From the NCBI RefSeq assembly GCF_012070395.1, contig NZ_JAAFYS010000004.1:454792-518791 (forward strand): DNA of 64,000 nucleotides, written 5' to 3'. The stretch's first letter is position 1. Every line of letters starts with the position of its first letter. Positions 44,726 to 58,128 of this stretch are shown in pieces. The position numbers and the translations under genes are program-made. The stretch comes from Pseudoroseicyclus tamaricis (GTDB lineage: Bacteria > Pseudomonadota > Alphaproteobacteria > Rhodobacterales > Rhodobacteraceae). The notes below the pieces were generated by a model that was not told the DNA's origin, did no database searches, and was given only the letters and a program-made list of their open reading frames with translations.

Positions 44726-46168
44726 TTGGCCACGCAACAGCGCATGCTCAAATTCGTCACCATCCCCCGGGACATGCCGCCGAAGCGGCAGGCGGAGGAT
44801 CGTCGCGACGATTTCATGGAGATTTACGCCGAGTTCGCCGATGCCAAGGCGGAGGAGCAATCGGGCCGATGCAGCCAGTGCGGCGTGCCCTATTGCCAGA
44901 CGCATTGCCCGCTGCACAACAACATCCCCGACTGGCTGCGCATGACGGCGGAAGGCCGGCTGGAGGAGGCCTATGCCATCTCCCAGTCGACCAACACCTT
45001 TCCGGAGATCTGCGGTCGCATCTGCCCGCAGGATCGTCTCTGCGAAGGCAATTGCGTCATCGAGCAGTCGGGCCACGGCACCGTCACCATCGGCTCCGTC
45101 GAGAAATACATCACTGACACCGCCTTCGAGCGTGGCTGGGTGAAGCCCTCGCTGCCCTCGCACGAGCGGGAGGAGAGCGTCGGCATCATCGGCGCTGGCC
45201 CGGCGGGCCTCGCCGCGGCGGAGGCGCTGCGCCGCGCCGGGGTGCAGGTGACGGTCTATGACCGCCATGACCGCGCCGGCGGCCTGATGACCTACGGCAT
45301 CCCCGGCTTCAAGCTGGAGAAGGAGGTGGTGATGCGCCGCGTCCACCTCCTCGAGGAATCGGGCGTGGAGTTCGTCACCAGCTGCAATGTCGGCGATGAC
45401 CTCTCCTTCGACGCGATCCGCGGCAAGCATGACGCGGTGCTCATCGCCACCGGCGTCTACAAGAGCCGTGACCTCGATGCGCCGGGCTCCGGCGCCGCCG
45501 GGATCGTGCGGGCGCTGGACTATCTGACCTGCTCCAACCGCAAGAGCTTCGGCGACGAGGTGCCGGAGTTCGAGTCGGGTGAGCTGAACGCCGAGGGCAA
45601 GAAGGTCGTCGTCATCGGCGGCGGCGACACGGCGATGGATTGCGTGCGCACCGCCATCCGGCAGGGCGCGACCAGCGTGAAGTGCCTCTACCGGCGTGAC
45701 AGGGCGAACATGCCAGGGAGCCAGCGCGAGGTGCAGAATGCCGAGGAGGAGGGCGTGGAGTTCGTCTGGCTCTCCGCCCCCGCCGGCTTCGAGGGCGAGG
45801 AGACGGTGGCGGGCGTCACCATCTCCAAGATGCGGCTCGGCGCGCCCGATGCCTCCGGCCGGCGCTTCCCCGAGGTGATCGAGGGCGCCGACTACCTCGA
45901 AGACGCCGATCTCGTCATCAAGGCGCTCGGCTTCGAGCCGGAGGAGCTGCCGAAGCTCTGGGGCGTCTCGGGGCTCGATGTGACGCGCTGGGGCACCATC
46001 CGCGCCGATTACGGCACGGGCCGCACCTCTCTGGATGGCGTCTTCGCCGCCGGGGATATCGTGCGCGGCGCCTCGCTCGTCGTCTGGGCGATCCGCGACG
46101 GGCGCGACTGTGCCGACGCGATTCTGCAGCACCTCGGCGCCGCGGCCACCGTGGTGGCGGCGGAATGA
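44726..46168 (+). CDS. gltD: Glutamate synthase small subunit
   Basis: A 480-residue NADPH-dependent subunit. N-terminal Cys clusters for 4Fe-4S centres are in CSQCGVPYCQTHCPLHNN and CGRICPQDRLCEGNC. The FAD site is GIIGAGPAGLAAAEALRRAG and the NADPH site is VVVIGGGDTAMDC. It transfers electrons to GltB for glutamate synthesis from glutamine and 2-oxoglutarate. A TTG start at 44726 follows GGGAG and gives the usual N-terminus; the next ATG is at 44744. It is first in an eight-gene ATGA-linked operon that ends with gltB. Confidence 0.96.
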   Translation: MATQQRMLKFVTIPRDMPPKRQAEDRRDDFMEIYAEFADAKAEEQSGRCSQCGVPYCQTHCPLHNNIPDWLRMTAEGRLEEAYAISQSTNTFPEICGRICPQDRLCEGNCVIEQSGHGTVTIGSVEKYITDTAFERGWVKPSLPSHEREESVGIIGAGPAGLAAAEALRRAGVQVTVYDRHDRAGGLMTYGIPGFKLEKEVVMRRVHLLEESGVEFVTSCNVGDDLSFDAIRGKHDAVLIATGVYKSRDLDAPGSGAAGIVRALDYLTCSNRKSFGDEVPEFESGELNAEGKKVVVIGGGDTAMDCVRTAIRQGATSVKCLYRRDRANMPGSQREVQNAEEEGVEFVWLSAPAGFEGEETVAGVTISKMRLGAPDASGRRFPEVIEGADYLEDADLVIKALGFEPEELPKLWGVSGLDVTRWGTIRADYGTGRTSLDGVFAAGDIVRGASLVVWAIRDGRDCADAILQHLGAAATVVAAE

Positions 46169-46866
46169 TCGCTCGCGCCCCTCTGGTGGCCCCCGTGCTG
46201 GCCACGCTCCTCGGCCTCGCGGCCGGCAGCGTTGCCGCGCAGGATTTCGCGCCGCCCGAGGGGTGCGTCGGCACGCTGACGGTGCAGCAGCGCGCCTGCC
46301 TCGTCGTAAATGTCTGGGAATGCGAGGCCGATGCGCCGGGCGAGCAATGGGTCGCCCTCTTCGGCGTCGGCGGGCCCTTCCAGGTGAAGAAGGTGGACGA
46401 GGACTTCCAGTGGCTCACCACCTTCTACCCCGACAGGGTGGAGACGATGGAGCTGCCGGCGCCCGACCCGGGCAGCCTGTCGGAGCTGCTGGAGACGGGG
46501 CGTGACAGCTACGACTTCACCACCACCTCCGATGACGGCGCCCCGGCGGAGCGGGTCGTCGGCGTCGACCGGCTGACGGGCGAGGAAGTGGAGATCGACG
46601 GCGAGCCGCTGCTCGCCACCACCTATTCCTACGATGTCGTCACGGCCGACGGCGAGATCACCTATTCCGGCGTCGGCGAGCAATACGTCTCCGAGCGTCA
46701 CCGCCTTTTCCTCCTTGGCCGGTCCTGGCAGCGGGACACGCCGGAGGAGGTGCTGGAGGCGAGCCCAGTCGACTTCATCTATCCCGGTGAGCCCGGGTTC
46801 TTCTCGACCAGCCCTCAATATGATTGCGGCGTCATCGAATCGGCGTTGCCCGGAGCCAGCCAATGA
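46165..46866 (+). CDS. Secreted hypothetical protein, paralogue 1
   Basis: A 233-residue exported protein with a signal peptide (about 1-25, ending VAAQ). No family is recognised. It shares with the next gene the blocks G-T-LTVQQRAC near residue 38, LLETGRDSYDF near 110, and a C-terminal FIYPGEPGFFSTSPQYDC that corresponds to ISFPGDPGFLAVEPLFGC. Conserved cysteines suggest disulfides. It overlaps gltD and its paralogue by ATGA, so its synthesis is tied to glutamate synthase. Confidence 0.8.
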   Translation: MIARAPLVAPVLATLLGLAAGSVAAQDFAPPEGCVGTLTVQQRACLVVNVWECEADAPGEQWVALFGVGGPFQVKKVDEDFQWLTTFYPDRVETMELPAPDPGSLSELLETGRDSYDFTTTSDDGAPAERVVGVDRLTGEEVEIDGEPLLATTYSYDVVTADGEITYSGVGEQYVSERHRLFLLGRSWQRDTPEEVLEASPVDFIYPGEPGFFSTSPQYDCGVIESALPGASQ

Positions 46867-47564
46867 AGACCAAGATCCTCGCCGCCCCGCTCGCCCTCGC
46901 CCTCGTGGCGCCGGCCGCCCCTCTTCTCGCGCAGCAGACCTTCTCGCTGCCGGCGGATTGCACCGGTTACATGACCGTGCAGACGCGGGCCTGCTCGATC
47001 AGCCACCACTTCACATGCTCCTCCGACCCGGAGGGCTGGCAGCGGCGGATCGACCTCGATCCGCAGGGCATCACCTATGCCGGCGCCGTCGACAGCGAGA
47101 CGCAGTGGGTGGAGAGCTTCCACGTTCTCTCCGGCCATTCCGAGACGCTGGCGCCCGACCCGAACGACCCCGCCAGCTTCACCGAGCTGACGGAGACGGG
47201 CCGCGACAGCTACGACTTCCGCACCATCTCCCCCGAGCAGGGCGAGACGCGCTTCGTCGGGCGCGACGAGCTGACGGGCGAGACGCGCACGATCAACGGG
47301 CTGCTGCTGGAGGAGACGGATTACCGCATCCAGGCGATCAGCCCGGAGGGCGAGATCCTGTGGGAATCCGAGGGCAACGAGTACATCAACCGCGAGAACC
47401 GGCTGTTCCTCTCCGGCCCCGGCACCACGACGGTGGATGGCGAGACCTTCCCGAGCGATGACAGCCCGGTGGAGATCTCCTTCCCCGGCGACCCCGGCTT
47501 CCTCGCGGTCGAGCCGCTCTTCGGCTGCAACGTCGTCAGCTCGTCGTGGAGTCCCGACGAATGA
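46863..47564 (+). CDS. Secreted hypothetical protein, paralogue 2
   Basis: A 233-residue exported protein of the same length and layout as the preceding one. The signal peptide ends LLAQ and YMTVQTRACSISHHFTC comes next. LTETGRDSYDF lies near residue 111 and PGDPGFLAVEPLFGCNVV at the end. Function is unknown; there is no enzyme motif. The ATG at 46863 sits in the ATGA overlap and is preferred to an upstream frame extension. Confidence 0.8.
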   Translation: MKTKILAAPLALALVAPAAPLLAQQTFSLPADCTGYMTVQTRACSISHHFTCSSDPEGWQRRIDLDPQGITYAGAVDSETQWVESFHVLSGHSETLAPDPNDPASFTELTETGRDSYDFRTISPEQGETRFVGRDELTGETRTINGLLLEETDYRIQAISPEGEILWESEGNEYINRENRLFLSGPGTTTVDGETFPSDDSPVEISFPGDPGFLAVEPLFGCNVVSSSWSPDE

Positions 47565-47992
47565 GCGTCACCGGCCGCTGCCTCTGCGGGGCCGTGACGG
47601 TCACCGCCGCGCAGCTGCCGGCGGAGATGTCGGCCTGCCATTGCGAGATGTGCCGCAAGTGGAGCGGCTCTGTCGGCATGGGCCTGCCCGTCCCGGAAGA
47701 AGAGCTGAGCGTGACGGGCGAGGTGCAGACCTACGCCTCCTCCTCCTTCGCCGAGCGGGCCTGGTGCCCGACCTGCGGCTCGGCGCTCTGGTTCCGCGAC
47801 ACCAAGGGCAAGAACGTCGGCACGGTCGAGCTTTGCCCCGGCCTCTTCGAGAATGCCGGCGGCGCGCGGCTGGTCCGCGAGGTCTATGCCGATCAATGCC
47901 CCGAGGGCTACGCCTTCGCCGGCGACCATGACCGGTGGAGCCGGGCCGACTACGAGGCGCGCGAGCAATTCGTCCCGGAGGGCGGCGAATGA
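47561..47992 (+). CDS. GFA/CENP-V-domain zinc protein 1
   Basis: A 143-residue GFA-family protein. All seven zinc-binding cysteines of the fold are present: GRCLCGAV, ACHCEMC and WCPTCGSALWFR. The family includes the protein first called glutathione-dependent formaldehyde-activating enzyme; true substrates are mostly unknown. The start MSVTGRCLC at 47561 lies in an ATGA overlap. It is first of four tandem paralogues. Confidence 0.88.
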   Translation: MSVTGRCLCGAVTVTAAQLPAEMSACHCEMCRKWSGSVGMGLPVPEEELSVTGEVQTYASSSFAERAWCPTCGSALWFRDTKGKNVGTVELCPGLFENAGGARLVREVYADQCPEGYAFAGDHDRWSRADYEAREQFVPEGGE

Positions 47993-48408
47993 GCGCGCGG
48001 ATAGAGGGCCGCTGCCTCTGCGGCGCCGTCACCATGACGGCCACGCCCGGCCGCGAGCTGCTGTTCGCCTGCCATTGCAGTCTCTGCCGCCACTGGACGG
48101 GCGGCGTCTTCGTGGGCTTCTCGGCGCCCGAGGCAGGCGTTGTCGTCGAGGGCCCGGTGCGCCGCTTCCGCTCGTCGAGCTTCGGCGAGCGCGCCTCCTG
48201 CGAGACCTGCGGCGCGCCGCTCTGGTTTCGCGAGGATGGCGGCGATTACGAGTTCGCCATCGGCCAGTTTCCCGCCGCGTCGGGCTGGCCGCTCAACAAC
48301 GAGAATTACGTCGACGCCGCGCCGGATGTCTTGCGCCTCGCCGGCGACCACAAGCGCCTGAGCGCGGCCGAATACGAGGCCGCTCACCCGCATACGGAGG
48401 CGGTATGA
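47989..48408 (+). CDS. GFA/CENP-V-domain zinc protein 2
   Basis: A 139-residue GFA-family paralogue with GRCLCGAV, ACHCSLC and SCETCGAPLWFR. It ends with VLRLAGDHKRLSAAEYEAAHP, a C-terminal pattern related to the first copy (GDHDRWSRADYEA). It is joined to both neighbours by ATGA. Divergence from copy 1 is large, so the duplication is old. Confidence 0.87.
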   Translation: MSARIEGRCLCGAVTMTATPGRELLFACHCSLCRHWTGGVFVGFSAPEAGVVVEGPVRRFRSSSFGERASCETCGAPLWFREDGGDYEFAIGQFPAASGWPLNNENYVDAAPDVLRLAGDHKRLSAAEYEAAHPHTEAV

Positions 48409-48827
48409 CCAAGACCGGATCGTGCTTCTGCGGCGCCGTGCAGTTCGTCGCCTCCGAGATCGGCACGCTCGGGGCCTGCCATTGCACCTCGTGCCAGCGC
48501 TGGACGGGCGGGCCGCTGCTTGGCGTCACCGTGCCCGAGGCGGCCATGGCGGTGACCGGCAGCGACCACGTGGTCACGCGCCGCACCTCGGGCTGGGCGA
48601 GCCGCTCGAACTGCGGCAGCTGCGGCTCGCCGCTGTGGTACCGCTACGACAAGGGCGAGGATGGCAGCGGCCACTACGAGGTGCCGCTCGGCCTGTTCGA
48701 CGAGCAGGACGACATCCCGCTGACCAAGGAAATCTTCATCGATTTCAAGCCGGCGGGCTTTGACTTCGCGGGCGATCATCCGCGCCGCACCCGGGCCGAG
48801 GTGATGCCCTCGTTCGACCCGTCATGA
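48405..48827 (+). CDS. GFA/CENP-V-domain zinc protein 3
   Basis: A 140-residue GFA-family paralogue with GSCFCGAV, ACHCTSC and NCGSCGSPLWYR. The final section DFAGDHPRRTRAEVMPSF is shared in outline with copies 1 and 2. All seven cysteines are kept. ATGA overlaps occur at both ends. Its substrate pocket residues differ from the other copies, which hints at distinct specificity. Confidence 0.87.
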   Translation: MTKTGSCFCGAVQFVASEIGTLGACHCTSCQRWTGGPLLGVTVPEAAMAVTGSDHVVTRRTSGWASRSNCGSCGSPLWYRYDKGEDGSGHYEVPLGLFDEQDDIPLTKEIFIDFKPAGFDFAGDHPRRTRAEVMPSFDPS

Positions 48828-49272
48828 CGACCGGGCGCTGCCTCTGCGGGGCGGTGGTGGTGGAGGCGGGCACGCTCGCCTCCGAGATCACCGGCTGTTT
48901 CTGCGCGCTCTGCGCCCGCGCCGGCGGGGGCATCCAGATGAGCATCGAGGCCGACCCGGCGGCGCTACACGTAACCGGCCCGGTGAAGACGCATCGCTCG
49001 TCCCGGCTCGCCGAGCGGGCGTGGTGCGACAGCTGCGGCTCGCCAGTCTGGTTTCGATATGTCGAGGGGCCCGACAAGGGCTACCTCGAGCTCTCGCCCG
49101 GCCTCTTCGATGGCGCGGCGGGCGCCACGCTGACACAGATCGTCTACGCCGACCGGGCGCCGCGTGGCTTCAGCCTTGCGGGCCTCAAGACCCAGAGCCA
49201 GGCGGAATACGACGCCAGCCACGAGAACCTCAACACGGGCGGCGGGGCCGCCTCCTCGGAAGGAGCAAGACC

Positions 49273-49276
<4 letters not shown>
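48824..49276 (+). CDS. GFA/CENP-V-domain zinc protein 4
   Basis: A 150-residue GFA-family paralogue with GRCLCGAV and WCDSCGSPVWFR. The middle motif reads GCFCALCARAG, where the other copies have CHC and a Trp three residues after the last Cys. The seven cysteines remain. It is the most diverged copy and the last before gltB, whose ATG overlaps its stop. Confidence 0.87.
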
Positions 49277-53808
<4,532 letters not shown>

Positions 53809-53818
53809 GGCGGTGGGT

Positions 53819-53892
53819 GGCGCCGGGGGAACCCCGGCGCCACGCGGGGGCTCTGCCCCCGCACCCCCGAGGTATTTCCTGCCAGATGAAAA
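53819..53892. repeat. GC-hairpin 3'-end repeat (copy 3), gltB terminator region
   Basis: A 10-bp hairpin (GGCGCCGGGG/CCCCGGCGCC, 53819-53841) and an 8-bp hairpin (53844-53862) are followed by CCCCCGAGGTATTTCC and GCCAGATGAA. The tail matches copy 4 at 55583. It is likely the gltB operon terminator. Confidence 0.7.
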
Positions 53893-53966
53893 GGGACCCC
53901 GAGCCGGCTGTTAGCGCGGCGTGCTGAGGGACAGGCGCCGCAGATGTTGACCCGTGGCGCCGTGGC

Positions 53967-54731
53967 ATGGCCTATGGCGCCATGGCACGGGCGGCAAAGG
54001 GCGAGCGAGGCGGCAGGGGCCGGCGGCGCAGGGGCGAGGAGGGGGCGACGCCCCGCCGGCGCATCCGCCCGATCCGCTGGCTCTTCGGCTGGATCTTCCG
54101 GCTCGCGCTCCTCGCGGTCGTCCTTCTCTTCGCGGCGCTCGGCGCCTACGCGGTCATCGACCCGCCGACGACGCCCTACATGCTGCAGGAGCGGCAGCGG
54201 CTCGGTGCGCTGCAGCACGAGTGGGTCGACATGGAGGAGATCGCGCCGGTCATGGCCCGCGCCGCCGTCGCCGCCGAGGATGCCAACTTCTGCCTGCACT
54301 GGGGGCTCGATCTCGACGCCATCCGCATCGCGCTGGAGGCTGGTGCGACGCGCGGCGCCTCGACCATCTCCCAGCAGACGGTGAAGAACGTCTATCTCTG
54401 GCAGGGACGCTCGTGGCTGAGGAAGAGCCTGGAGGCGGGGATCACGCCGCTGATGGAAGTGATCTGGTCGAAGGAGCGGATCCTCGAGGTCTACCTCAAC
54501 ATGATCGAGTTCGGCCCCGGCATCTTCGGCGTCGGTGCGGCGGCGGAGCATTACTTCGGCAAGCCGGCGGCCAACCTGACGGCTGGGGAGGCGGCGCGGC
54601 TGGCGGCTGTCCTCCCCAGCCCGCAGACGCGCGACGCCGCCAACCTGACGACGATGATGCTGCGCCGCGCCGCCTCCATCCAGGACGGTGCCGCGACGAT
54701 CGCCGGCGACGGGCGGGCGGCCTGCTTCTGA
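53967..54731 (+). CDS. mtgA: Monofunctional peptidoglycan glycosyltransferase
   Basis: A 254-residue GT51 enzyme that polymerises lipid II into glycan chains. A basic cytoplasmic tail precedes one membrane helix (about 40-64). The GT51 motifs are AVAAEDANFCLHWGLD, GASTISQQTVKNVYLW, and KERILEVYLNMIEFG followed by GIFGVGAAAEHYFGK. There is no transpeptidase domain. An in-frame Met 5 residues in is an equally possible start. Confidence 0.94.
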   Translation: MAYGAMARAAKGERGGRGRRRRGEEGATPRRRIRPIRWLFGWIFRLALLAVVLLFAALGAYAVIDPPTTPYMLQERQRLGALQHEWVDMEEIAPVMARAAVAAEDANFCLHWGLDLDAIRIALEAGATRGASTISQQTVKNVYLWQGRSWLRKSLEAGITPLMEVIWSKERILEVYLNMIEFGPGIFGVGAAAEHYFGKPAANLTAGEAARLAAVLPSPQTRDAANLTTMMLRRAASIQDGAATIAGDGRAACF

Positions 54732-54833
54732 GCGCCCTGACGCGGCGGGGCGGGGCGCGGAGGCCCGCCGGTGCCCGCCGCCGTGAGGCGTGAGACGCTT
54801 GCGGGCGACCACGCCTTCCCCCTAATGAGGGGC

Positions 54834-55517
54834 ATGGCTCAGGACCGCCCCACCATCCGCCTTTATCACTACCCGCTCTCGCCTTTCAGCCGGAAGGTTC
54901 GCCTCGTGCTGGCCGAGAAGCGCATCGAGGTCGAGCTCGTGGAAGAGCGATATTGGGAGAAGGAGGCGGAGTTCCTGCGCCGCAATCCCGCCGGCAAGGT
55001 GCCGGTGCTCCGCTTGGGCAGTCGCATGATGTCCGAGAGCACCGCGATCTGCGAGTATCTCGACGAGACGCATCCCGAGCCGCTGCTGATGCCGAAGAGC
55101 CCCGAGGCGCGGTACGAGGTGCGCCGGCTGGTCGGCTGGTTCGACGACAAGTTCCACCGCGAGGTGACGGAGAAGCTCGTCGGCGAGCGGGTCTTCCGCA
55201 AGATCATGGGCACCGGCTATCCCGATTCCGGGAACGTCAAATCCGGCGCCAAGGCCATCAAGTGGCACCTGCGCTACATGGAGCACCTGCTGGAGCAGCG
55301 CCGCTGGCTGGCGGGCGGGGAGATGACGCTCGCCGATTTCTCGGCGGCGGCCCACATCTCCTGCCTCGACTACATCTCGGACGTGGACTGGAACCTCTCG
55401 GAGACGGTCAAGGACTGGTACGCCAAGATCAAGTCGCGCCCGGCCTTCCGCGGCATCCTCGCCGACACGGTGCCGGGCTTTCAGCCGGCGCCGCATTATG
55501 CCGACCTCGATTTCTGA
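54834..55517 (+). CDS. Glutathione S-transferase-family protein
   Basis: A 227-residue GST-fold protein. The thioredoxin-like domain shows LYHYPLSPFSRKVRLVLAEK with a Ser at the usual catalytic position, RNPAGKVPVL (cis-Pro) and MMSESTAICEYLDE for glutathione binding. The helical C-terminal domain includes MTLADFSAAAHISCLDYI. The substrate is unknown. ATG at 54834 follows ATGAGGGG; longer readings enter GC-rich non-coding sequence. Confidence 0.9.
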   Translation: MAQDRPTIRLYHYPLSPFSRKVRLVLAEKRIEVELVEERYWEKEAEFLRRNPAGKVPVLRLGSRMMSESTAICEYLDETHPEPLLMPKSPEARYEVRRLVGWFDDKFHREVTEKLVGERVFRKIMGTGYPDSGNVKSGAKAIKWHLRYMEHLLEQRRWLAGGEMTLADFSAAAHISCLDYISDVDWNLSETVKDWYAKIKSRPAFRGILADTVPGFQPAPHYADLDF

Positions 55518-55542
55518 TTGAGGGACCCGGGGCGCTGCCCGT

Positions 55543-55607
55543 CGCCATTGGCGGCTTGAACCAATGGCGCTACCAATGGCAACCCCTGAGGTATTTTCGG
55601 CCAGATG
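55543..55607. repeat. Hairpin 3'-end repeat (copy 4)
   Basis: CGCCATTGG (55543-55551) pairs with CCAATGGCG (55561-55569). The tail CCCCTGAGGTATTTTCGG then GCCAGATGAA (55583-55607) matches copy 3. It overlaps the upstream ATG of queG, which argues that the ATG belongs to the repeat. Confidence 0.6.
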
Positions 55608-55620
55608 AATGGGGGGCGGA

Positions 55621-56664
55621 GTGAAAGAGGCCCTGCGCAGCTTTGCCCTGGAAGCCGGGTTTTCCTCTATGGGGATCTGCCGGCCGGATGCGATTCCGCA
55701 GGCGAAGGAGCGGCTCGGCGCCTTTCTGGGCGAGGGCCGGCAGGGGCAGATGAGCTGGCTGGAGGAGCGCGCGCATTGGCGCGGTGACCCGGCGGCGCTC
55801 TGGCCTGAGGCGCGCAGCGTGGTGATGCTGGCGGAGGTCTACCAGCCGGAGGATTCGCTGGCGCTGCTGGGGGAGCGCGAGCGGGGGATCGTCGCCGGCT
55901 ATGCGCGCGGCAAGGACTACCACGACATCGTCAAGAAGCGGCTCAAACGCGTCGGGCGCTGGCTGCTGGAGCAGGCGCCGGAGGGCGAGGAGATCAAGGT
56001 CTTCGTCGATACCGCGCCGGTGATGGAGAAGCCGCTGGCCGAGGCGGCGGGGCTGGGGTGGCAGGGCAAGCACACGAACCTGCTCAGCCGGAGCCTTGGC
56101 AACTGGTTCTTCCTCGGTGCCATCTTCACGACGCTGGAGCTGGAGCCCGATGCGCCGGAGGGCGAGCATTGCGGCTCCTGCACCGCCTGCCTCGACATCT
56201 GCCCGACGAACGCCTTCCCCGCGCCCTTCCAGCTCGATGCGCGGCGTTGCATCTCTTACCTGACCATCGAGCATCACGGGGAGGTGCCGGAGGAATTCCG
56301 CGCCGCGCTGGGCAACCGCATCTTCGGCTGCGACGATTGCCTCGCCATCTGCCCGTGGAACAAGTTTGCCGCTCAGGCGCGCGAGACCCGCTATGCGGGG
56401 GAGGCGGCGCCGCCGCTGGCGGAGCTGGCGGCGATGGACGAGCTCGCCTTCCGCGAGCGCTTCAAGGGCATGCCGCTGCGGCGACTGGGGCACGCGCGCC
56501 TGATGCGTAACGTGCTCTACGCCATCGGCAATTCCGGCGCTGCTCACCTGGCGGAGGCGGCGCGGCCGCATCTGCAGAGCGAGGATCCGGCGGTGCGCGA
56601 TGCCGCCGCCTGGGCGCTCTCACGCCTTGGTGTAGTGGGCGAGAGCGGGGGCCGCCTTACGTAA
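55621..56664 (+). CDS. queG: Epoxyqueuosine reductase
   Basis: A 347-residue cobalamin/Fe-S enzyme for the last step of queuosine tRNA modification. Two ferredoxin-type 4Fe-4S motifs are [16 protein letters not shown] and [14 protein letters not shown]. The family block [26 protein letters not shown] is present, and a HEAT-like C-terminus follows (about 285-340). GTG at 55621 with GGGGGGCGGA upstream is preferred. An ATG four codons earlier (55609) lies in a dispersed repeat tail and lacks a ribosome site. Confidence 0.93.
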   Translation: MKEALRSFALEAGFSSMGICRPDAIPQAKERLGAFLGEGRQGQMSWLEERAHWRGDPAALWPEARSVVMLAEVYQPEDSLALLGERERGIVAGYARGKDYHDIVKKRLKRVGRWLLEQAPEGEEIKVFVDTAPVMEKPLAEAAGLGWQGKHTNLLSRSLGNWFFLGAIFTTLELEPDAPEGEHCGSCTACLDICPTNAFPAPFQLDARRCISYLTIEHHGEVPEEFRAALGNRIFGCDDCLAICPWNKFAAQARETRYAGEAAPPLAELAAMDELAFRERFKGMPLRRLGHARLMRNVLYAIGNSGAAHLAEAARPHLQSEDPAVRDAAAWALSRLGVVGESGGRLT

Positions 56665-56670
56665 GGGTGC

Positions 56671-57843
56671 ATGAAACATCTTATCCTGCCCGCCGTCGTC
56701 GCCGTTGCCCCTCTTGCCGCCTTTGCGCAGGTGGAACAGGGCCCGGCCAATGCAGATTTCCAACCCGCGTTCGAGAACCAGACCCGCGCCCCGGCGCTCG
56801 AGTCCTCCGCCGTCACCGTGACGACCGTCGCCGACGGCCTCGTCCACCCGTGGGGCATCACGCCCCTGCCGGATGGCGACTGGCTGGTGACGGAGCGGCC
56901 CGGCCGCCTGCGCGTGCTGCGCGCGGACGGCTCGCTCTCCGATCCCGTCAGCGGCCTGCCCGAGGTGGATGCCCGCGACCAGGGTGGCCTCCTCGACGTG
57001 GCCGCCGGCCCGGATTTCGCCGAGAGCAGGCTGATTTATTGGACCTACGCCAAGCGCGTCTCCGGCGGCACCGTTACAGCCGCTGCCCGTGGCGTGCTGA
57101 GCGAGGACCGCTCGGAGGTGACTGAGGTGGAGGAGATCTTCACCCAGACGCCGCCCTCCTCCAACGCCATGCACTACGGCAGCCGCCTCGTCTTCGACGG
57201 GCCTTATCTCTACGTGACCACCGGCGAGCACTTCTCCGTCTCCGACCGGCAGCTCGCGCAGGAGCTGGACACCACCTACGGCAAGGTCGTGCGCCTGACG
57301 CATGACGGCAGCGTGCCCGCCGACAACCCCTTCGTCGAGCAGGAGGGCGCCCGGCCGGAGATCTGGTCGCTCGGCCACCGCAACATCCAGGGCGCAGCCA
57401 CCGGCCCCTCCGGCGAGCTCTGGACGATCGAGCACGGCCCGGCGGGCGGTGACGAGCTGAATCTGCCCGAGCCCGGCGAGAACTACGGCTGGCCCGTGGT
57501 CAGCTACGGCCAGCGCTACAACGGCGAGCCCGTCGGCTCCGGCGAGGCGAGGGCCGAGGGCTTTGAGGAACCGGTCTACTACTGGGATCCGGTGATCGCT
57601 CCGGCCGGAATGACCTTCTACGACGGCAGCTTCGAGGAATGGCAGGGCGACCTGCTGATCGGCTCGCTGACGCCCGGCGGTGTCGTCCGTCTCGAGATCG
57701 AGGACAACCGGGTGACGGGGGAAGAGCGCATCCGGCAGGACCTGGGGCGCATCCGTGATGTGCACATGGCGCCGGATGGGTCACTTCTTCTGCTGGTGGA
57801 CCAGGAAGACGGGTCCGTGCTGCGCATGACGCCGGGAATTTAA
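56671..57843 (+). CDS. PQQ-type soluble aldose sugar dehydrogenase
   Basis: A 390-residue exported six-bladed beta-propeller protein of the GSDH/YliI family. A signal peptide (about 1-19) is followed by VADGLVHPWGITPLPDGDWLVTE, DVAAGPDFAESRLIYWTY, RNIQGAATGPSGELWTIEHG and GENYGWPVVSYGQ, which carry the His, Gly and Arg residues around the cofactor. It oxidises sugars at C1 and passes electrons to the respiratory chain. It starts 6 bases after queG. Confidence 0.9.
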   Translation: MKHLILPAVVAVAPLAAFAQVEQGPANADFQPAFENQTRAPALESSAVTVTTVADGLVHPWGITPLPDGDWLVTERPGRLRVLRADGSLSDPVSGLPEVDARDQGGLLDVAAGPDFAESRLIYWTYAKRVSGGTVTAAARGVLSEDRSEVTEVEEIFTQTPPSSNAMHYGSRLVFDGPYLYVTTGEHFSVSDRQLAQELDTTYGKVVRLTHDGSVPADNPFVEQEGARPEIWSLGHRNIQGAATGPSGELWTIEHGPAGGDELNLPEPGENYGWPVVSYGQRYNGEPVGSGEARAEGFEEPVYYWDPVIAPAGMTFYDGSFEEWQGDLLIGSLTPGGVVRLEIEDNRVTGEERIRQDLGRIRDVHMAPDGSLLLLVDQEDGSVLRMTPGI

Positions 57844-57891
57844 CACATCTGTCCCGCACTTGTGTCATGCTGCACCTGAAGGGAGGCCCTC

Positions 57892-57996
57892 ATGATCGAT
57901 AACCTCATTGCCCGTCTGGCGGACCTGTTCGCCGCGGTGACACGCCCGGCCCCCGTGCCGGTGCCGGTACGGATCGACCGGCGCCCCCACCGCTAA
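57892..57996 (+). CDS. Small ORF (34 aa) with strong ribosome site
   Basis: ATG at 57892 preceded by AAGGGAGG at good spacing opens 34 codons, starting MIDNLIARLADLFAAVTRP and ending PVRIDRRPHR. The first half is an amphipathic helix and the second is Pro/Val then Arg-rich. Its Shine-Dalgarno is one of the strongest in the window. It could be a small membrane-associated protein or a leader peptide; no family is recognised. Confidence 0.5.
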   Translation: MIDNLIARLADLFAAVTRPAPVPVPVRIDRRPHR

Positions 57997-58128
57997 GGGG
58001 CGCCGAAGAGAGGCCGCCCCCGGGGCAGTCTTTACCTCACCGCCCGCGTCGCTAGGGTCGCGCCCCGACTGGGGCGTGTCCCCGGGGCGCCGGCACAAGG
58101 GCTGGCGCCCCTCTTCCGGGGCGTCCCC

